Below, piece after piece: positions 1 through 8,916 of a DNA stretch of 64,000 nucleotides. The DNA comes from Apirhabdus apintestini (lineage in GTDB: Bacteria > Pseudomonadota > Gammaproteobacteria > Enterobacterales > Enterobacteriaceae). The stretch is from the NCBI GenBank assembly GCA_033977085.1, contig CP138906.1, positions 2,542,001 through 2,606,000 of the forward strand, written 5' to 3'. The notes beneath the pieces are model-generated. The model saw only the letters and a list, made by a program, of their open reading frames with translations. It was not told where the DNA came from and made no database searches. Within the stretch, counting starts at the first letter, position 1; every line of letters starts with the position of its first letter. Made by a program: the position numbers and the translations under genes.

Positions 1-645
1 CATTACGTAGAACTGATCTTCGTCTTCTGACTCAACATACCATTTCTCGTAGATAGGGTTGTCTGAGATGACAGCAAGCCGATCTCTTTGCATCTGAAGT
101 CTTTTGACGTGCAGAGTTTTTCCGAACACAAATACGTAAACGCCATCACCATCAAAATAAGTCACGCCAGTATCAACAAAAATTTGATCTCCTGGTGAGA
201 TGGTTCCATCCATGCTGTCGCCGTTAACAGTGATAACTTTTACATTATCTGCGGGGCGGTTTCCGAAAAGTGCGCGAGCCTGTTCAGTTGTGTATTCGAT
301 TGCTCTTATGGTTTCGATAAAATCACTGGTAACTAGCGAGCCAGGACCGGCGCTGGCCTTAACGTCAAGCACATCCACGCGGTAAACCTCATTCATAACT
401 GGTTTAATTTGGCATAGCGTGTTTGCTTCGCGAATGCCAGATTCCAACATCTCACCTTGCCCCGTTGAAAGCCATTCAGGACGCACACCCAGAACAGATG
501 CGATCTCTACTGTTTTTCGTGAGCCGTTCGCACCTTTAAGTAACTTATTTACGCTGGACTGAGCCATGCCTACATCTTTCGCCAGCCTAGCCTGCGTGTA
601 TCCAGCGACGTCCATTGCGTGCCCTAAGCGTTCTGAGAATCCCAT
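1..645 (-). CDS. CI-like prophage repressor (HTH plus S24 peptidase), 3' end outside the window
   Basis: Reading down from ATG at 645 the frame stays open to base 1, so the C-terminus is missing. The N-terminus (about residues 1-60, MGFSERLGHAMDVAGYTQAR) is a lambda-repressor-type HTH. An Ala-Gly auto-cleavage site lies in KASAGPGS. The catalytic serine sits in NGDSMDG and the lysine in LHVKRL, as in S24/LexA-type repressors. AGAGG in the leader is a good ribosome site. Divergent from cro across an operator region. By family role it holds the lytic promoters off and is inactivated by RecA-stimulated self-cleavage. The visible catalytic residues are intact, so the prophage is probably SOS-inducible. 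Confidence 0.9.
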   Translation of the reverse strand, partial: MGFSERLGHAMDVAGYTQARLAKDVGMAQSSVNKLLKGANGSRKTVEIASVLGVRPEWLSTGQGEMLESGIREANTLCQIKPVMNEVYRVDVLDVKASAGPGSLVTSDFIETIRAIEYTTEQARALFGNRPADNVKVITVNGDSMDGTISPGDQIFVDTGVTYFDGDGVYVFVFGKTLHVKRLQMQRDRLAVISDNPIYEKWYVESEDEDQFYVM

Positions 646-650
646 AAAAG

Positions 651-767
651 CCTCTTTTTAAGTCCTCTTTAAATAGTATCGGCAAGGCGATTGTTTGGCA
701 AAGAATCGCATAGGCGATTGACAATCGCTAAAGTGATATACATAATCGCTTTAAACTGATAGCTGAG
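651..767. promoter_or_regulatory. Operator/promoter region between cI and cro
   Basis: This divergent intergenic stretch carries several copies of the half-site GCGATT. A perfect palindrome, GCGATTG-A-CAATCGC, lies at 714-728. AATCGC-ATAG-GCGATT overlaps it at 704-719. An imperfect repeat (AAAGTGAT...ATCGCTTT) spans about 729-751. A further half-site lies near 678. This is the arrangement expected of three operators controlling PRM and PR. The -10/-35 boxes are not assigned with confidence. Confidence 0.7.
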
Positions 768-773
768 GTGATT

Positions 774-1007
774 ATGAAGAACCCCGCAGTAGAAAAAGCG
801 ATTGCCCTTGTCGGTAGTCAGAAAGAGTTAGCTAAACGCTGTGGAAAGGCTCAATCAACGATCTGTGATTGGTTGAACGGGAAGAAGCGTATTTCTCCTG
901 TTCATGTCCCAGACCTTGTTAATGCCGTTAACGGAGAGATTCAGGCATACGAATTTCGGCCTGATCTTCCATCCATTTTCCCACATCCAAATAACCACGC
1001 CATTTAG
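774..1007 (+). CDS. Cro-like / YdaS-family DNA-binding protein
   Basis: A 77-aa protein with an HTH of the Cro/YdaS type (GSQKELAKRCGKAQSTICDW, then LNGKKRISP). I chose ATG 774 because GAGGTG at 765-770 is a well-spaced Shine-Dalgarno for it. An in-frame GTG at 768 overlaps that site and is less likely. First gene of the rightward operon, divergent from the repressor. By position and family it should repress PRM and set lytic commitment. Confidence 0.85.
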   Translation: MKNPAVEKAIALVGSQKELAKRCGKAQSTICDWLNGKKRISPVHVPDLVNAVNGEIQAYEFRPDLPSIFPHPNNHAI

Positions 1008-1048
1008 TCAAACCAGTGGCGTAACTCACTTTATGAGGATTATCACCC

Positions 1049-1369
1049 ATGGAGAACGCAATCGCACGAAAGTTAGACCCGCCAGTTATCAATCCGGTTG
1101 AGATAGAAAGCGTCCTGCTCAACCGGCTTGCATCAGTGGGCCAGAAGTCTTACGCCGAGCATATGGGCATCAGCGAGTCGACGGCCAGCAGGCGCAAAGC
1201 TGAGGGGCATTTCAGCACCATGGCGAAAGAGCTGGCCTTCCTAGGCATTCAAGCCGCGCCACCGGAAGCGGTGCTGGTATCGCGTGAATATCTGGCGTCA
1301 GTGGAAACGCTCGCTGATATCGGGCTGAAAGCCGAACGAGCCAGGCCGGGGCCGTTAGGTTGGGATTAA
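1049..1369 (+). CDS. CII-like transcriptional activator
   Basis: A 106-aa protein with the arrangement of phage CII regulators: a basic N-terminus, then SVGQKSYAEHMGISESTASR as the HTH. It sits immediately downstream of the cro-like gene, as in lambdoid phages. GAGGA precedes the ATG. Family role: activates the repressor-establishment and integrase promoters when protease activity is low. Confidence 0.8.
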   Translation: MENAIARKLDPPVINPVEIESVLLNRLASVGQKSYAEHMGISESTASRRKAEGHFSTMAKELAFLGIQAAPPEAVLVSREYLASVETLADIGLKAERARPGPLGWD

Positions 1370-1372
1370 GCC

Positions 1373-1625
1373 ATGAACCATATCGAATTCATCGAAAAGC
1401 ATGTGCGTGAAGAACTGCTGAAGCTCGGTTTCTCTCTGGGAGTGGCTCAGGGGGGCATTCCAGGCTATCGACATGTACAGGCGCATGAGCCAGGCAAGCC
1501 GAAAGGGGAAGATTTTTGATGATGTTTTACGGCACGCAAAGCTGTGGGCGGAGAAGCAGCAGTTACCTGCTGACCGCTTTGAGAAGCGAAAAGTTAAACG
1601 GAACGCCCAGCCGGGCCTGTTCTGA
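1373..1625 (+). pseudogene. Small conserved lambdoid early protein, frameshifted
   Basis: ATG 1373 opens MNHIEFIEKHVREELLKLGF and continues to about codon 28. The original frame then stops at 1518. The next frame continues with QAIDMYRRMSQASRKGKIFD through to NAQPGLF and a stop at 1623-1625. A single extra base at ATTCCAGGC (near 1471, a CCAGG site) explains the break. The rebuilt protein is about 83 aa and resembles a small protein common between cII and O in lambdoid phages. Function unknown. Confidence 0.6.
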
Positions 1626-1698
1626 AAAGGCGAAAGCCGCTGTGCACGAACACAAGCGGCTCTCAGGTGCAAATGTTCGACCAATTGCAGGAGGAATA

Positions 1699-1845
1699 AT
1701 GGCAAAAAATCCACGCTATTACCATACCGCTGTACATAAAAACATAACCCGCGACCGCTTCATCCGCTCGGTTAATCCGATTGTGGCAGAGAAGATGCGC
1801 GCCATTCTGGAAGAACTGAAACGTAAGGAGAGTGGTCGTGGATAA
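1699..1845 (+). CDS. Small basic hypothetical phage protein
   Basis: 48 aa (MAKNPRYYHTAVHK to ELKRKESGRG), basic. It has a very strong ribosome site, GGAGG, 5 bases before the ATG. It overlaps the start of the replication-initiator gene by 8 bases, suggesting translational coupling. I do not recognise a domain. Confidence 0.6.
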   Translation: MAKNPRYYHTAVHKNITRDRFIRSVNPIVAEKMRAILEELKRKESGRG

Positions 1846-2651
1846 CCTCGCAAAAGTAATACCTTTCAGACCGTCTGTAACGGTCGTGGAGCGTCAGGTG
1901 GCAGATATCGATGATGGGTATACCCGCATCGCTAATGGGCTGCTGGAAGCGGTTATGGCTGCTGATTTAACGGCTCGCCAGCTGAAGGTCGTTCTGGCGG
2001 TGATCCGCAAAACTTACGGGTTCGGGAAAAAGTTTGACCGCATTACCAATACCCAGATTGCAGCAATGACCGGCATTCACCATACGCATGTCTGCAAGGC
2101 CAAGAACGAGATGATTGCAATGAACATCATCGTTACCAACGGCCTGGCGATCGGGGTGAATAAGGTGATTTCTGACTGGAATTTCATCATTAGCCAAGTT
2201 GGCAAATCATTAGCCAAATCAGCTAATAAAACATTAGCTGAATCAGCTAATGCCGATAAGCCAACTCAGCTAAACACAAAAGAAACTATTCAAAAGAAAG
2301 AAAGAAAAGATCCCCTAAATCCCCCAAGGGGGAATGTGACGGGCTTGAAGAAAAACCTGTCTCTAACAAAACCCCGATCGACTACCAGGCGGTACTGTCT
2401 GCATATAACACCACCTTGGGAGACCGCCTTCCCAGGCAGAGGCACTAAACGACAAACGCCGCCGTGCTATCAAACGCCTGCTGACCGAACTGAAAGAGCC
2501 AACCGTCGAGGCTGTGGAGAATTACTTCGCCGCGTTCGCCGAGCGAGCGCCAAAGTTTTACTTCGGTGAAAACGACAGAGGCTGGCGCGCCAGTTTCGAT
2601 TATCTGCTGCGCTCTGACACTCTGCTGAAAACCAGGGAGAAGGCGCTATGA
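1838..2651 (+). pseudogene. Phage replication initiator, O-like (two frameshifts)
   Basis: The start is GTG 1838, 7 bases after AAGGAG. The N-terminal ~100 residues match the phage replication protein O domain (ARQLKVVLAVIRKTYGFGKK, then DRITNTQIAAMTGIHHTHV), which binds origin iterons as a winged helix. A linker encoded by the iterons follows. The frame breaks near 2325 (C/G homopolymers) and near 2435 (CCCAGG). The rebuilt C-terminus runs through EPTVEAVENYFAAFAERAP to EKAL and a TGA overlapping the dnaB ATG. About 270 aa when repaired. It would recruit the adjacent DnaB helicase to the origin. Confidence 0.75.
2187..2277 (+). repeat. Origin iterons inside the initiator gene
   Basis: Four imperfect repeats of ATTAGCYRAATCAGCTAA type, with TTAGC/TAAGC starting at 2190, 2210, 2234 and 2257 (spacing 20-24 bases). 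Each is partly palindromic (TTAGC...GCTAA). As in lambda ori, they lie within the O-like gene just after the DNA-binding domain, so this is the probable prophage replication origin. Confidence 0.7.
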
Positions 2652-4045
2652 CCGACATGAACATGATCCCGCAGAACATCGAAGCCGAACAAAGCGTGCT
2701 GGGCGGCATGATGCTGGATAGCGGTAGCGATCGCTGCCAGACCGCCATGTCGATGCTCAAACCAGAATCGTTCTACATCCGCCCCCACCAGGTGATTTTC
2801 GCTGAGATGCGGGAGCTGGTAGCCAACCAGAAGCCTATCGACCTGATCACCCTGATTGAGTCGCTGGAGTCCAAAGGTCTTGGCGAACAGGCTGGCGGCT
2901 TTGCCTACATGGCAGAGATATCCAAAAACACCCCCAGCGCGGCGAACATCGTTCACTACGCAATGCTGGTGCGCGAGAAAGCCATGGAGCGCTACGGCAT
3001 AGACAAGCTGACCAGCGCCACCGAGCCGCTGTATTCCCGCAACGGGATGACCACCAGCCAGAAGTTTGACGCTATTCAGACCCTGTTCACCGATATCGCT
3101 GACTACGCGAAAACCGGTAACCGCCGGGGGCTCCGCGAGTTTTCGGAAGTGATGGGCGACTGGGTGGACGAGGTTGAAGCGCGCTGGAGCGACTCAGACG
3201 CAACGCGTGGGCTTTCAACGGGGATCGGCTCGCTGGATGACCTGCTGCAACCGAAAGGGCTGGTTAAAGGCGCTCTGATGGTGATCGGCGCACGTCCGAA
3301 GATGGGTAAAACCACGCTGTATAGCCAGCTGGCCGTCAACTGTGCCGAGGTTGAGCAGCTCCCCGCGCTGATGTTCAGCCTCGAAATGCCGGATAAGCAG
3401 ATTGTGGAGCGCATGATCGGGCAGGTCAGCCGCGTGAATACCGACGTGTTTTATGGCGATAGGTACGACGACACGCAGGTGGCAATGGCTTTTGCTGCTG
3501 GTGGACGACTGGCCCAGACCGGAAATCTGTACGTCGACGATACGCCCGGGATCACGCTGGCGCACATCGTTGCAGAGTCACGTCGCATCAAACGAGAGCG
3601 CGGCGCTGTCGGCATGGTGCTGGTGGACTACCTGACTCTGATGACCGCCGACAAGGCTGACCGTAACGACCTGGCCTACGGGATTATCACGAAGGGGCTG
3701 AAGAACCTGGCGAAGGAGCTGAATTGCATTGTGGTGCTGCTTACCCAGCTGAACCGCGATCTGGAGAAGCGCACCAACAAACGCCCGATGCCGAGCGATT
3801 CCCGCGATACCGGGCAGATTGAGCAGGATTGCGATTACTGGATCGGCATCTACCGTGAAGGCGCATACGACCAAAACGCAGATCAGGCGGCTACCGAATT
3901 GCTGTTGCGCCTGAATCGCCACGGCCCGACCGGCGTTGTTTATTGCGACCAGCGCAACGGTGCCATCTACGACTGCGACCAGGCTGCTGCTGAGCAGAAG
4001 CGTCGCGCAAATGGTGCCAGACCCAACAAAAAGAGGGACTTCTGA
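2648..4045 (+). CDS. Replicative DNA helicase, DnaB family
   Basis: 465 aa, full length for phage DnaB helicases. N-terminal DnaB domain (PQNIEAEQSVLGGMM). RecA-like domain with Walker A GARPKMGKTTL (about residue 215), Walker B region VLVDYLTLM and the late motif LTQLNRDLEKR. It overlaps the initiator stop (ATGA), so the two are translationally coupled. Supplies its own hexameric helicase instead of a P-type host-helicase loader. Confidence 0.95.
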   Translation: MTDMNMIPQNIEAEQSVLGGMMLDSGSDRCQTAMSMLKPESFYIRPHQVIFAEMRELVANQKPIDLITLIESLESKGLGEQAGGFAYMAEISKNTPSAANIVHYAMLVREKAMERYGIDKLTSATEPLYSRNGMTTSQKFDAIQTLFTDIADYAKTGNRRGLREFSEVMGDWVDEVEARWSDSDATRGLSTGIGSLDDLLQPKGLVKGALMVIGARPKMGKTTLYSQLAVNCAEVEQLPALMFSLEMPDKQIVERMIGQVSRVNTDVFYGDRYDDTQVAMAFAAGGRLAQTGNLYVDDTPGITLAHIVAESRRIKRERGAVGMVLVDYLTLMTADKADRNDLAYGIITKGLKNLAKELNCIVVLLTQLNRDLEKRTNKRPMPSDSRDTGQIEQDCDYWIGIYREGAYDQNADQAATELLLRLNRHGPTGVVYCDQRNGAIYDCDQAAAEQKRRANGARPNKKRDF

Positions 4046-4717
4046 TGAAAACGAAGTTAATTAAAAAATATAAAAATGGAGAGTCGTTTTTTCATTAACA
4101 ATTATTAATGAAGATGCTGGTAGAACTCCTTCTGGAGACCGATTGGTAGAATGTGTGTGTCTTTGCGGGAATAAAGCAGTAACTAGGTGCAGTTATTTAG
4201 GAAGTGGGCATACAAAATCTTGTGGCTGCTTAGAGGGAACTAAAACTAAAAAACACGGGATGTATAAATCAAAAGAATATACTGCATGGCAAGGGATGAT
4301 TCAGCGATGCGTAAATAAGAATAACCATTTTTATTCAGAGTGTGGAGCTAAAGGAATAGTTGTTCACGACTGTTGGATGGACTCATTCGATATGTTTATT
4401 GCTGACGTAGGCCGTTCACCTGATGGTTGTGCTGTATTGTGTCGTATTGATGTGACGAAGAACTATTCTCCGGGGAATGTTTATTGGGGGAGCGGGGAGC
4501 AACGGATCTTTGGCAGAAAAAATGGAGTGGGACATCATCACGCTATAAGGGTGTTTATTGGCGGGCAGACAAAGGAATGTGGACCTCTCAAATAAAAATA
4601 GGGGATAAGAAAATACACCTGGGTTATTTCAGAAGTGAAATTGATGCATATAAAGCATTCTGCGAGGCTCACATTAAATATAGAGGTGTAGCTGTTAAGC
4701 ATGGTGAGATAATATGA
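4045..4717 (+). pseudogene. HNH endonuclease with C-terminal AP2 DNA-binding domain, frameshifted
   Basis: Starts at ATG 4045, overlapping the dnaB stop. Fragments in different frames read as one protein: MKTKLIKKYKNGESFF, then LVECVCLCGNKAV... with a CxC/CGC zinc cluster, the HNH-like core CRIDVTKNYSPGNVYW, and finally SSRYKGVYWRADKGMWTSQI...LGYFRSEIDAYKAF, a clear AP2 domain. Breaks lie near 4096 (T run) and 4490-4540. HNH-AP2 proteins are typical phage homing endonucleases. Its low GC relative to neighbours fits recent insertion between dnaB and the ead block. Confidence 0.7.
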
Positions 4718-5004
4718 AAATATACATTGCTGGGCCAATGACCGGCATTCCGAAATATAACCGTCCTGCGTTCCATTTCGAGGCGATGCGCCTGGCTTCG
4801 GAAGGCCATGTGGTGTTAAACCCTGCGACGCTTCCCGATGGCCTGAGCCAGCCAGAGTACATGGATATTTGTCTCGCTATGCTCCGCTGCGCTGACGGCA
4901 TTTTCCTGCTGTCCGGCTGGCAGAACTCCGCAGGCGCAAAAGCGGAACACGCTCTGGCTCAAAAGCTGGATCTGGAAATCATTCATCAGGAGAGTGCGGC
5001 ATGA
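4714..5004 (+). CDS. DUF4406 protein (deoxyribosyltransferase-like fold)
   Basis: 96 aa beginning MKIYIAGPMTGIPKYNRPAF, the signature of DUF4406 / nucleoside 2-deoxyribosyltransferase-like proteins. GWQNSAGAKAEHALA carries the conserved helix. It overlaps both neighbours by 4 bases (ATGA). Enzymatic substrate in phages is not known. Confidence 0.8.
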   Translation: MKIYIAGPMTGIPKYNRPAFHFEAMRLASEGHVVLNPATLPDGLSQPEYMDICLAMLRCADGIFLLSGWQNSAGAKAEHALAQKLDLEIIHQESAA

Positions 5005-5480
5005 CCAACAAAACCAAAGAACTCGTAGCTGCCGGGCATGCGTTGGCGAAAGAGCTGCATTGCGCTGAGTCTGCCGCGCTGGTGCGCGAGCTCGCGACGC
5101 AGCTGGATGTGCAGCGTGCTCGCGCTGATGTGTTGGCTGACGCAGATAAGCAGAACACCGAGCCGAAAGACGAGAATGAGTACATCCGCAATCGCTTCAA
5201 AGAGCTTGATCGGATGTTCGGTAAGAACCTGCTTGTCATGCAAGCGGCTGTTATCGACTGGCGCACCACCGGCGACGCCAAGAACAGGATGGCCTGGATT
5301 TTTAACACCCTGCTTGGTCCCGGCGAGCTACCCAACGAGGACGAGAAAGACGCTCAGGCCTATTTTGACCGCGAATACGCGCCACTCGACAAAGAGCTGA
5401 TGGATCTTCACCAGTGGTTTCGTGAGCGCCATAAGCGCATTGAATCCAAAGGTGCTGTTATTCAGGAGGCCGCCCAATGA
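5001..5480 (+). CDS. Hypothetical phage early protein
   Basis: 159 aa, acidic and helical, no recognised catalytic motif. The first ~55 residues (TNKTKELVAAGHALAKELHC) look coiled-coil. The remainder (EYIRNRFKELDRMFGKNLLV...) is a conserved block I associate with enterobacterial prophage ead-type loci. Overlaps neighbours by 4 bases on both sides, so it belongs to the same translationally coupled operon. Confidence 0.6.
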   Translation: MTNKTKELVAAGHALAKELHCAESAALVRELATQLDVQRARADVLADADKQNTEPKDENEYIRNRFKELDRMFGKNLLVMQAAVIDWRTTGDAKNRMAWIFNTLLGPGELPNEDEKDAQAYFDREYAPLDKELMDLHQWFRERHKRIESKGAVIQEAAQ

Positions 5481-6774
5481 GCAACATCGACAAACAGGCG
5501 CTGCGTGAAATCGCAGCGGCAGCAGTTGGCGCACATGAGCGCCTTAGTGTTATGCCGCCTGATGACATTTTCGATATCTCACTGGCAGAAGGAACTCAGC
5601 TTGATGCAGATATCACTGCCTTGAACGCGCTGAACTCCGCAGCAAACCCCACTACCGTGCTGGCGCTGCTTGATGAGCTGGAAGCCAAAGACTCAAGCAT
5701 CTCTACTCAGCAGCATGAAATACGTACACTTCTTAATGCTCTAGAGCAAGCAACGGAGAAGCGAAACTCTGACATTCCTGGTCAGAAACGACTGATTGGG
5801 TGGCGGGCATCAGACTACACCGACGAGACATCTGACCCTGAGTTAGCTAAAAACTGGGCCGCTGCAATTGGTGTACTGCCTATTTTTGAAGGTGATGTGA
5901 ATACCAAGCTTAGCGCCGCTGGCATCAAGGGGAGTAGGGATATGGCTGAATTTACGAAAGAGCAGTTGATTGAGAAGCTTGAGCGCCGTCTTGCGGTAAC
6001 AACCCATTACCCTGATTTTGAAGAAGCGCAACTCGATGCGCAAATCTTCAAAATCGCACTGGAAGCGCTGACGGCTGGCATGGAGCAGGAGCCGGTGGCG
6101 TGGCTGCTGTCAGGCGGCGGCGCAAAAACAACGTCAGCTTCGATAGTGGCAATGCTTATGCCGACCCGCTGCGAGAAGTAACGCCGCTTTACACCGCCCC
6201 GCCAGCGCCGGTATCTGTGCCCGCTGCGATGGAAATGGATGATGACTTTGACAGCGCGTTTGAACACGGAAAAGCTGTCGGCTGGAACGCCTATCGCGCC
6301 GCCATGCTTCAGGGTAGCCAACCTGTAAGTAAGCGCGAACAGGTTCGCCGTGAACACGCTGAATGGTCAGATAAGACTTTCGGCGATGTTGGTCCCGTTG
6401 GCCCGCTTAAACACCTGTCGAAAGAGGCGCTGGAAGCTGCCGCAGAACCTGACGACCTCAGCGAGTGGGCTGACATGCAGTTCCTGTTATGGGACGCCCA
6501 GCGGCGCGCCGGTATCAGTGACGGTGAAATCACAGCTGCGATGGAAGAAAAGCTGAAAGTGAACATGGCGCGCCAGTGGCCGGAGCCGAAGGACGGAGAG
6601 CCGCGCCAGCATCTTAAGCCAGCGCCGCAGACAGTGCCTGATTCTGTGATCAGCGCAGCAGTAAATGGAATTATGGCAACTTATGCCGACAATGCGGAAG
6701 ATTGCCGGGAAATGATACGCACACATGTTGAACAAGCCTGTCGTGCCGCTATTCAGGAGTCCGGTCATGGCTAA
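5477..6774 (+). pseudogene. Ead/Ea22-like protein with C-terminal DUF550-like region, one frameshift
   Basis: The first frame (MSNIDKQALREIAAAAVGAH, coiled-coil centre, EPVAWLLSGG) is typical of Ead/Ea22-like proteins. It runs out of frame at GCGCAAAAACAACG (about 6121-6132), where one A appears missing. The next frame continues NNVSFDSGNAYADPL...LYTAPPAP and then VRREHAEWSDKTFGDVGPVG...LSEWADMQFLLWDAQRRAG, the DUF550 (MazG-like pyrophosphohydrolase) signature. The rebuilt protein is about 430 aa. Variable modular genes of this kind are common in the lambdoid ninR-proximal region. Confidence 0.7.
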
Positions 6775-7104
6775 ATCTGCCGCTGAACGCAAAGCCGCCC
6801 AGCGAGCCCGGCAAGCTGCTGCTGGTGGTCGTAAATTTGGCTCATGCTTGATACGCAGGAACTGGAGATGCTGGAGCGCAATTGTGCATCACGCCGCCCG
6901 GGGAGAGCTCCGTATGAAATGAGCGAATACGTTGCGATGCTGATTCGCCAGGACGATGCTCGCGTTCGTGGGCGCATCAAGTCAATCAGCGCGAACCGCT
7001 GCGGTAAATGCGGCGATGCGCTGCCAGTTAAGTCGTGCCCGTGCGACGGTGATTCGCAATGCTGGGTTACGCGTGGCTGGCACGAAACCAAATTAGCAGT
7101 GTGA
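6767..7104 (+). pseudogene. Small zinc-ribbon-like phage protein, frameshifted
   Basis: ATG 6767 opens MAKSAAERKAAQRARQAAAG (basic). At AAATTTGGCTCATG (about 6838) an A seems lost from an expected GAGCTC. After repair it continues LMLDTQELEMLERNCASRRP and ends with CGKCGDALPVKSCPCDG, a four-cysteine zinc-ribbon-like tail. About 113 aa. Resembles small early proteins of enterobacterial prophages; function unknown. Confidence 0.55.
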
Positions 7105-7113
7105 CATGTCACA
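7100..7113. promoter_or_regulatory. Palindrome TGTGACATGTCACA
   Basis: A 14-bp palindrome overlapping the stop codon of the preceding gene and lying just before a terminator. The spacer between TGTGA and TCACA is 4 bases, not the 6 of a CRP site. A near-identical site occurs in the satellite at 34890-34903, so a shared phage/satellite regulator is possible. Confidence 0.35.
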
Positions 7114-7131
7114 ATGGAATCAATAACATAC

Positions 7132-7153
7132 AAGCCTCTTCGGAGGCTTTTTT
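7132..7153 (+). terminator. Rho-independent terminator
   Basis: AAGCCTC-TTC-GGAGGCTT followed by a T run, directly downstream of the early block. Confidence 0.85.
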
Positions 7154-7248
7154 GTCGGCGTTAAATTGCTTTTGCCACAACGCCCAGCCATAATATCCCT
7201 GTCAGCCTGAACAACTGACACCCGGACATTCGCGCCACGGAGAACACC

Positions 7249-7347
7249 ATGGCGCAGCACCACCAGCTTAAACACAATCGCCTGACGTTATCCGACGTCA
7301 GCGATTTGTCGTATCTGTCGCTTAACCTCTTCGGGGGTGACGCGTGA
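7249..7347 (+). CDS. Small ORF preceding ninB
   Basis: 32 aa (MAQHHQLKHNRLTLSDVSDL...FGGDA), preceded by GGAGA. Its TGA overlaps the GTG start of the next gene by 4 bases, indicating coupling. No recognised family. Confidence 0.45.
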   Translation: MAQHHQLKHNRLTLSDVSDLSYLSLNLFGGDA

Positions 7348-7795
7348 GCCAACAATTCCACCTCGTTAACGAAAGCGTTAAGCAGAACGCTATCAACTAC
7401 ATTCGTCAGTTGCCAGTCGACAGTAAGCGCCCTCTGATACTCGACGTCAAAGAGTCGACGCGCACCGCTATTCAAAATCGCAAGATGTGGCCGCTACTGA
7501 AAGATCTTTCCGACCAGGTTCTCTGGTTCGGCAATAAATACGATTCCGACGACTGGAAAGACCTCATCACCGCGCTGGTGGCGAAGACCAAAAAGCAGGA
7601 ACAGCGAATGGCCCCCGGGCTTGATGGCGGCGTCGTGATGTTCGGCCAGCGCACCAGCAAAATGACCATTCCCCAGATGGTAGAGGTCATCGAGGCGATT
7701 TACTGGTTCGGCACCCAGCAGGGCGTCACCTTCAGCGAACAATCCCGCAATGAAATCGAGTGGGCAAAGCGTTGGGGGAAAGCAATGCGAAATAA
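7344..7795 (+). CDS. ninB: NinB / Orf-like recombination mediator
   Basis: GTG start (MSQQFHLVNESVKQNAINYI) with the NinB body DVKESTRTAIQNRKMWPLL...TIPQMVEVIEAIYWFGTQQG. NinB (lambda Orf) binds single-stranded DNA and helps recombinase loading. As written, the frame does not stop and fuses into the downstream gene through AAAGCAATGCG. One more G in the GGGGG run at about 7774-7778 would give a stop at 7793-7795 and a normal ~150-aa NinB. I therefore treat the fusion as a probable indel artefact. Confidence 0.75.
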
Positions 7796-8084
7796 CCCCT
7801 GTCAGAAAACCTACCGCAGCAAAAAATGGCTCGCCGCTGTCGGGCAGATCGAGCAGTGCGTGTTATGCGGTTCGTGGGGGACACAGGTAGCGCATCGCAA
7901 TGAAGGCAAAGGCATGGGGCTGAAAGCCGATGATTGCGCCACGGCGGCGATCTGCGTTTGCTGCCACGACAGCATCGACAACGGGAGCAAGCTATCGCGC
8001 GACGAACGCCGTCAGCTGATGGACCGCGCTATCGTTCTGACCGTTATCCAGATCGCTCGCCTTGGGCTGGTGGTGCCAGTATGA
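7785..8084 (+). CDS. DUF1364-type nuclease-like protein (NinG-neighbourhood)
   Basis: From ATG 7785, preceded by GGGGGAAA: MRNNPCQKTYRSKKWLAAVG. Then paired cysteines and histidines (CVLCGSWGTQVAHRNEGKG, AAICVCCHDSID) as in DUF1364, a zinc-binding HNH-like family of lambdoid phages. 99 aa. Its TGA overlaps the ATG of the following gene. Confidence 0.7.
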   Translation: MRNNPCQKTYRSKKWLAAVGQIEQCVLCGSWGTQVAHRNEGKGMGLKADDCATAAICVCCHDSIDNGSKLSRDERRQLMDRAIVLTVIQIARLGLVVPV

Positions 8085-8563
8085 AGATTGACAAAACTGG
8101 GAGAGTACTTAGCGATAGCGCACTTGAAAACATGGGCGGTTCTGGACGTTTCAAAGCCAAGCACGGAATGAGAAATACGCCGGAATACCGTACATGGAGT
8201 GATATGAAGAACAGGTGCCTTAATCCGAGGGTTAGATCTTATTCGAATTATGGAGGTAGGGGCATCACCGTCTGTAAAGAGTGGGTAGAGAGCTTTGAAG
8301 AATTCTTCAAATATGTTGGTCCTCGTCCAGATGGTTACAGTCTTGACAGAATCGACACTGATGGGAATTACGAGCCTGGAAACGTCAGATGGGTTACAAA
8401 TCGCAGCCAACAAAATAATAAAAGAAATACCGTTTTTGTAATGTTCGACGGCCAAAAAATATCGGCTAGCGAGTATGCGAGAGCTGTAGGCATGAAGCCG
8501 GACACAGTTCACGCAAGAATTCGTCGAGGCTTGAAACTTGATGGGGCGATCATATGCAAGTGA
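8081..8563 (+). CDS. HNH-type homing endonuclease
   Basis: 160 aa. The central core GYSLDRIDTDGNYEPGNVRW and the following NRSQQNNKR are the signature of phage HNH endonucleases. The C-terminus (GQKISASEYARAVGMKPDTV) is an HTH-like DNA-binding segment. Lower GC than its neighbours. It starts on the previous stop (ATGA) and ends 10 bases into rusA, a neat insertion between nin-type genes. Same family as the 4045 gene. Confidence 0.8.
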   Translation: MKIDKTGRVLSDSALENMGGSGRFKAKHGMRNTPEYRTWSDMKNRCLNPRVRSYSNYGGRGITVCKEWVESFEEFFKYVGPRPDGYSLDRIDTDGNYEPGNVRWVTNRSQQNNKRNTVFVMFDGQKISASEYARAVGMKPDTVHARIRRGLKLDGAIICK

Positions 8564-8916
8564 TTTATGAGATTACCCCAGTACCTAAGCCACGACAAAC
8601 CCGCGCCGACAAATGGAAAACACGGCCTGCGGTCATGCGTTACCGCGCATTCTGCGATGAAGCACGTCTGCGCAAAATCAATCTCCCTGAGTCCGGCGCG
8701 CATATCACCTTCGTTATGCCAATGCCCCCGAGTTGGAGCAAAAAGAAGCGGGAACAGCTCAACGGCAAGCCGCACCAGTCAAAACCAGACTGCGACAACA
8801 TGCTTAAAGCACTGATGGATGCCCTGTTTGATGATGATTCCAGTGTCTGGGATTGTCGCATTACAAAGCTATGGGGCGAGAAAGGCCAGATCATCATTCG
8901 GGAGAACGGACAATGA
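8554..8916 (+). CDS. rusA: RusA-like Holliday junction resolvase
   Basis: 120 aa, the standard RusA length. Conserved start (ITPVPKPRQTRADKWKTRPA), MPMPPSWSKKKR and the catalytic aspartate cluster HQSKPDCDNMLKALMDALFD plus DD near residues 92-94. It resolves branched recombination or replication intermediates before packaging. Its position after NinB/DUF1364 and before the late regulator is standard for lambdoid phages. Confidence 0.92.
   Translation: MQVIYEITPVPKPRQTRADKWKTRPAVMRYRAFCDEARLRKINLPESGAHITFVMPMPPSWSKKKREQLNGKPHQSKPDCDNMLKALMDALFDDDSSVWDCRITKLWGEKGQIIIRENGQ

Noticed and set aside
7100..7113. CRP binding site
   Set aside because: The spacer between TGTGA and TCACA is 4 bases instead of 6.
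7344..8084. A natural NinB-DUF1364 fusion protein
   Set aside because: Both families are normally separate. One base in a GGGGG run would restore a stop, and a good internal start exists at 7785.
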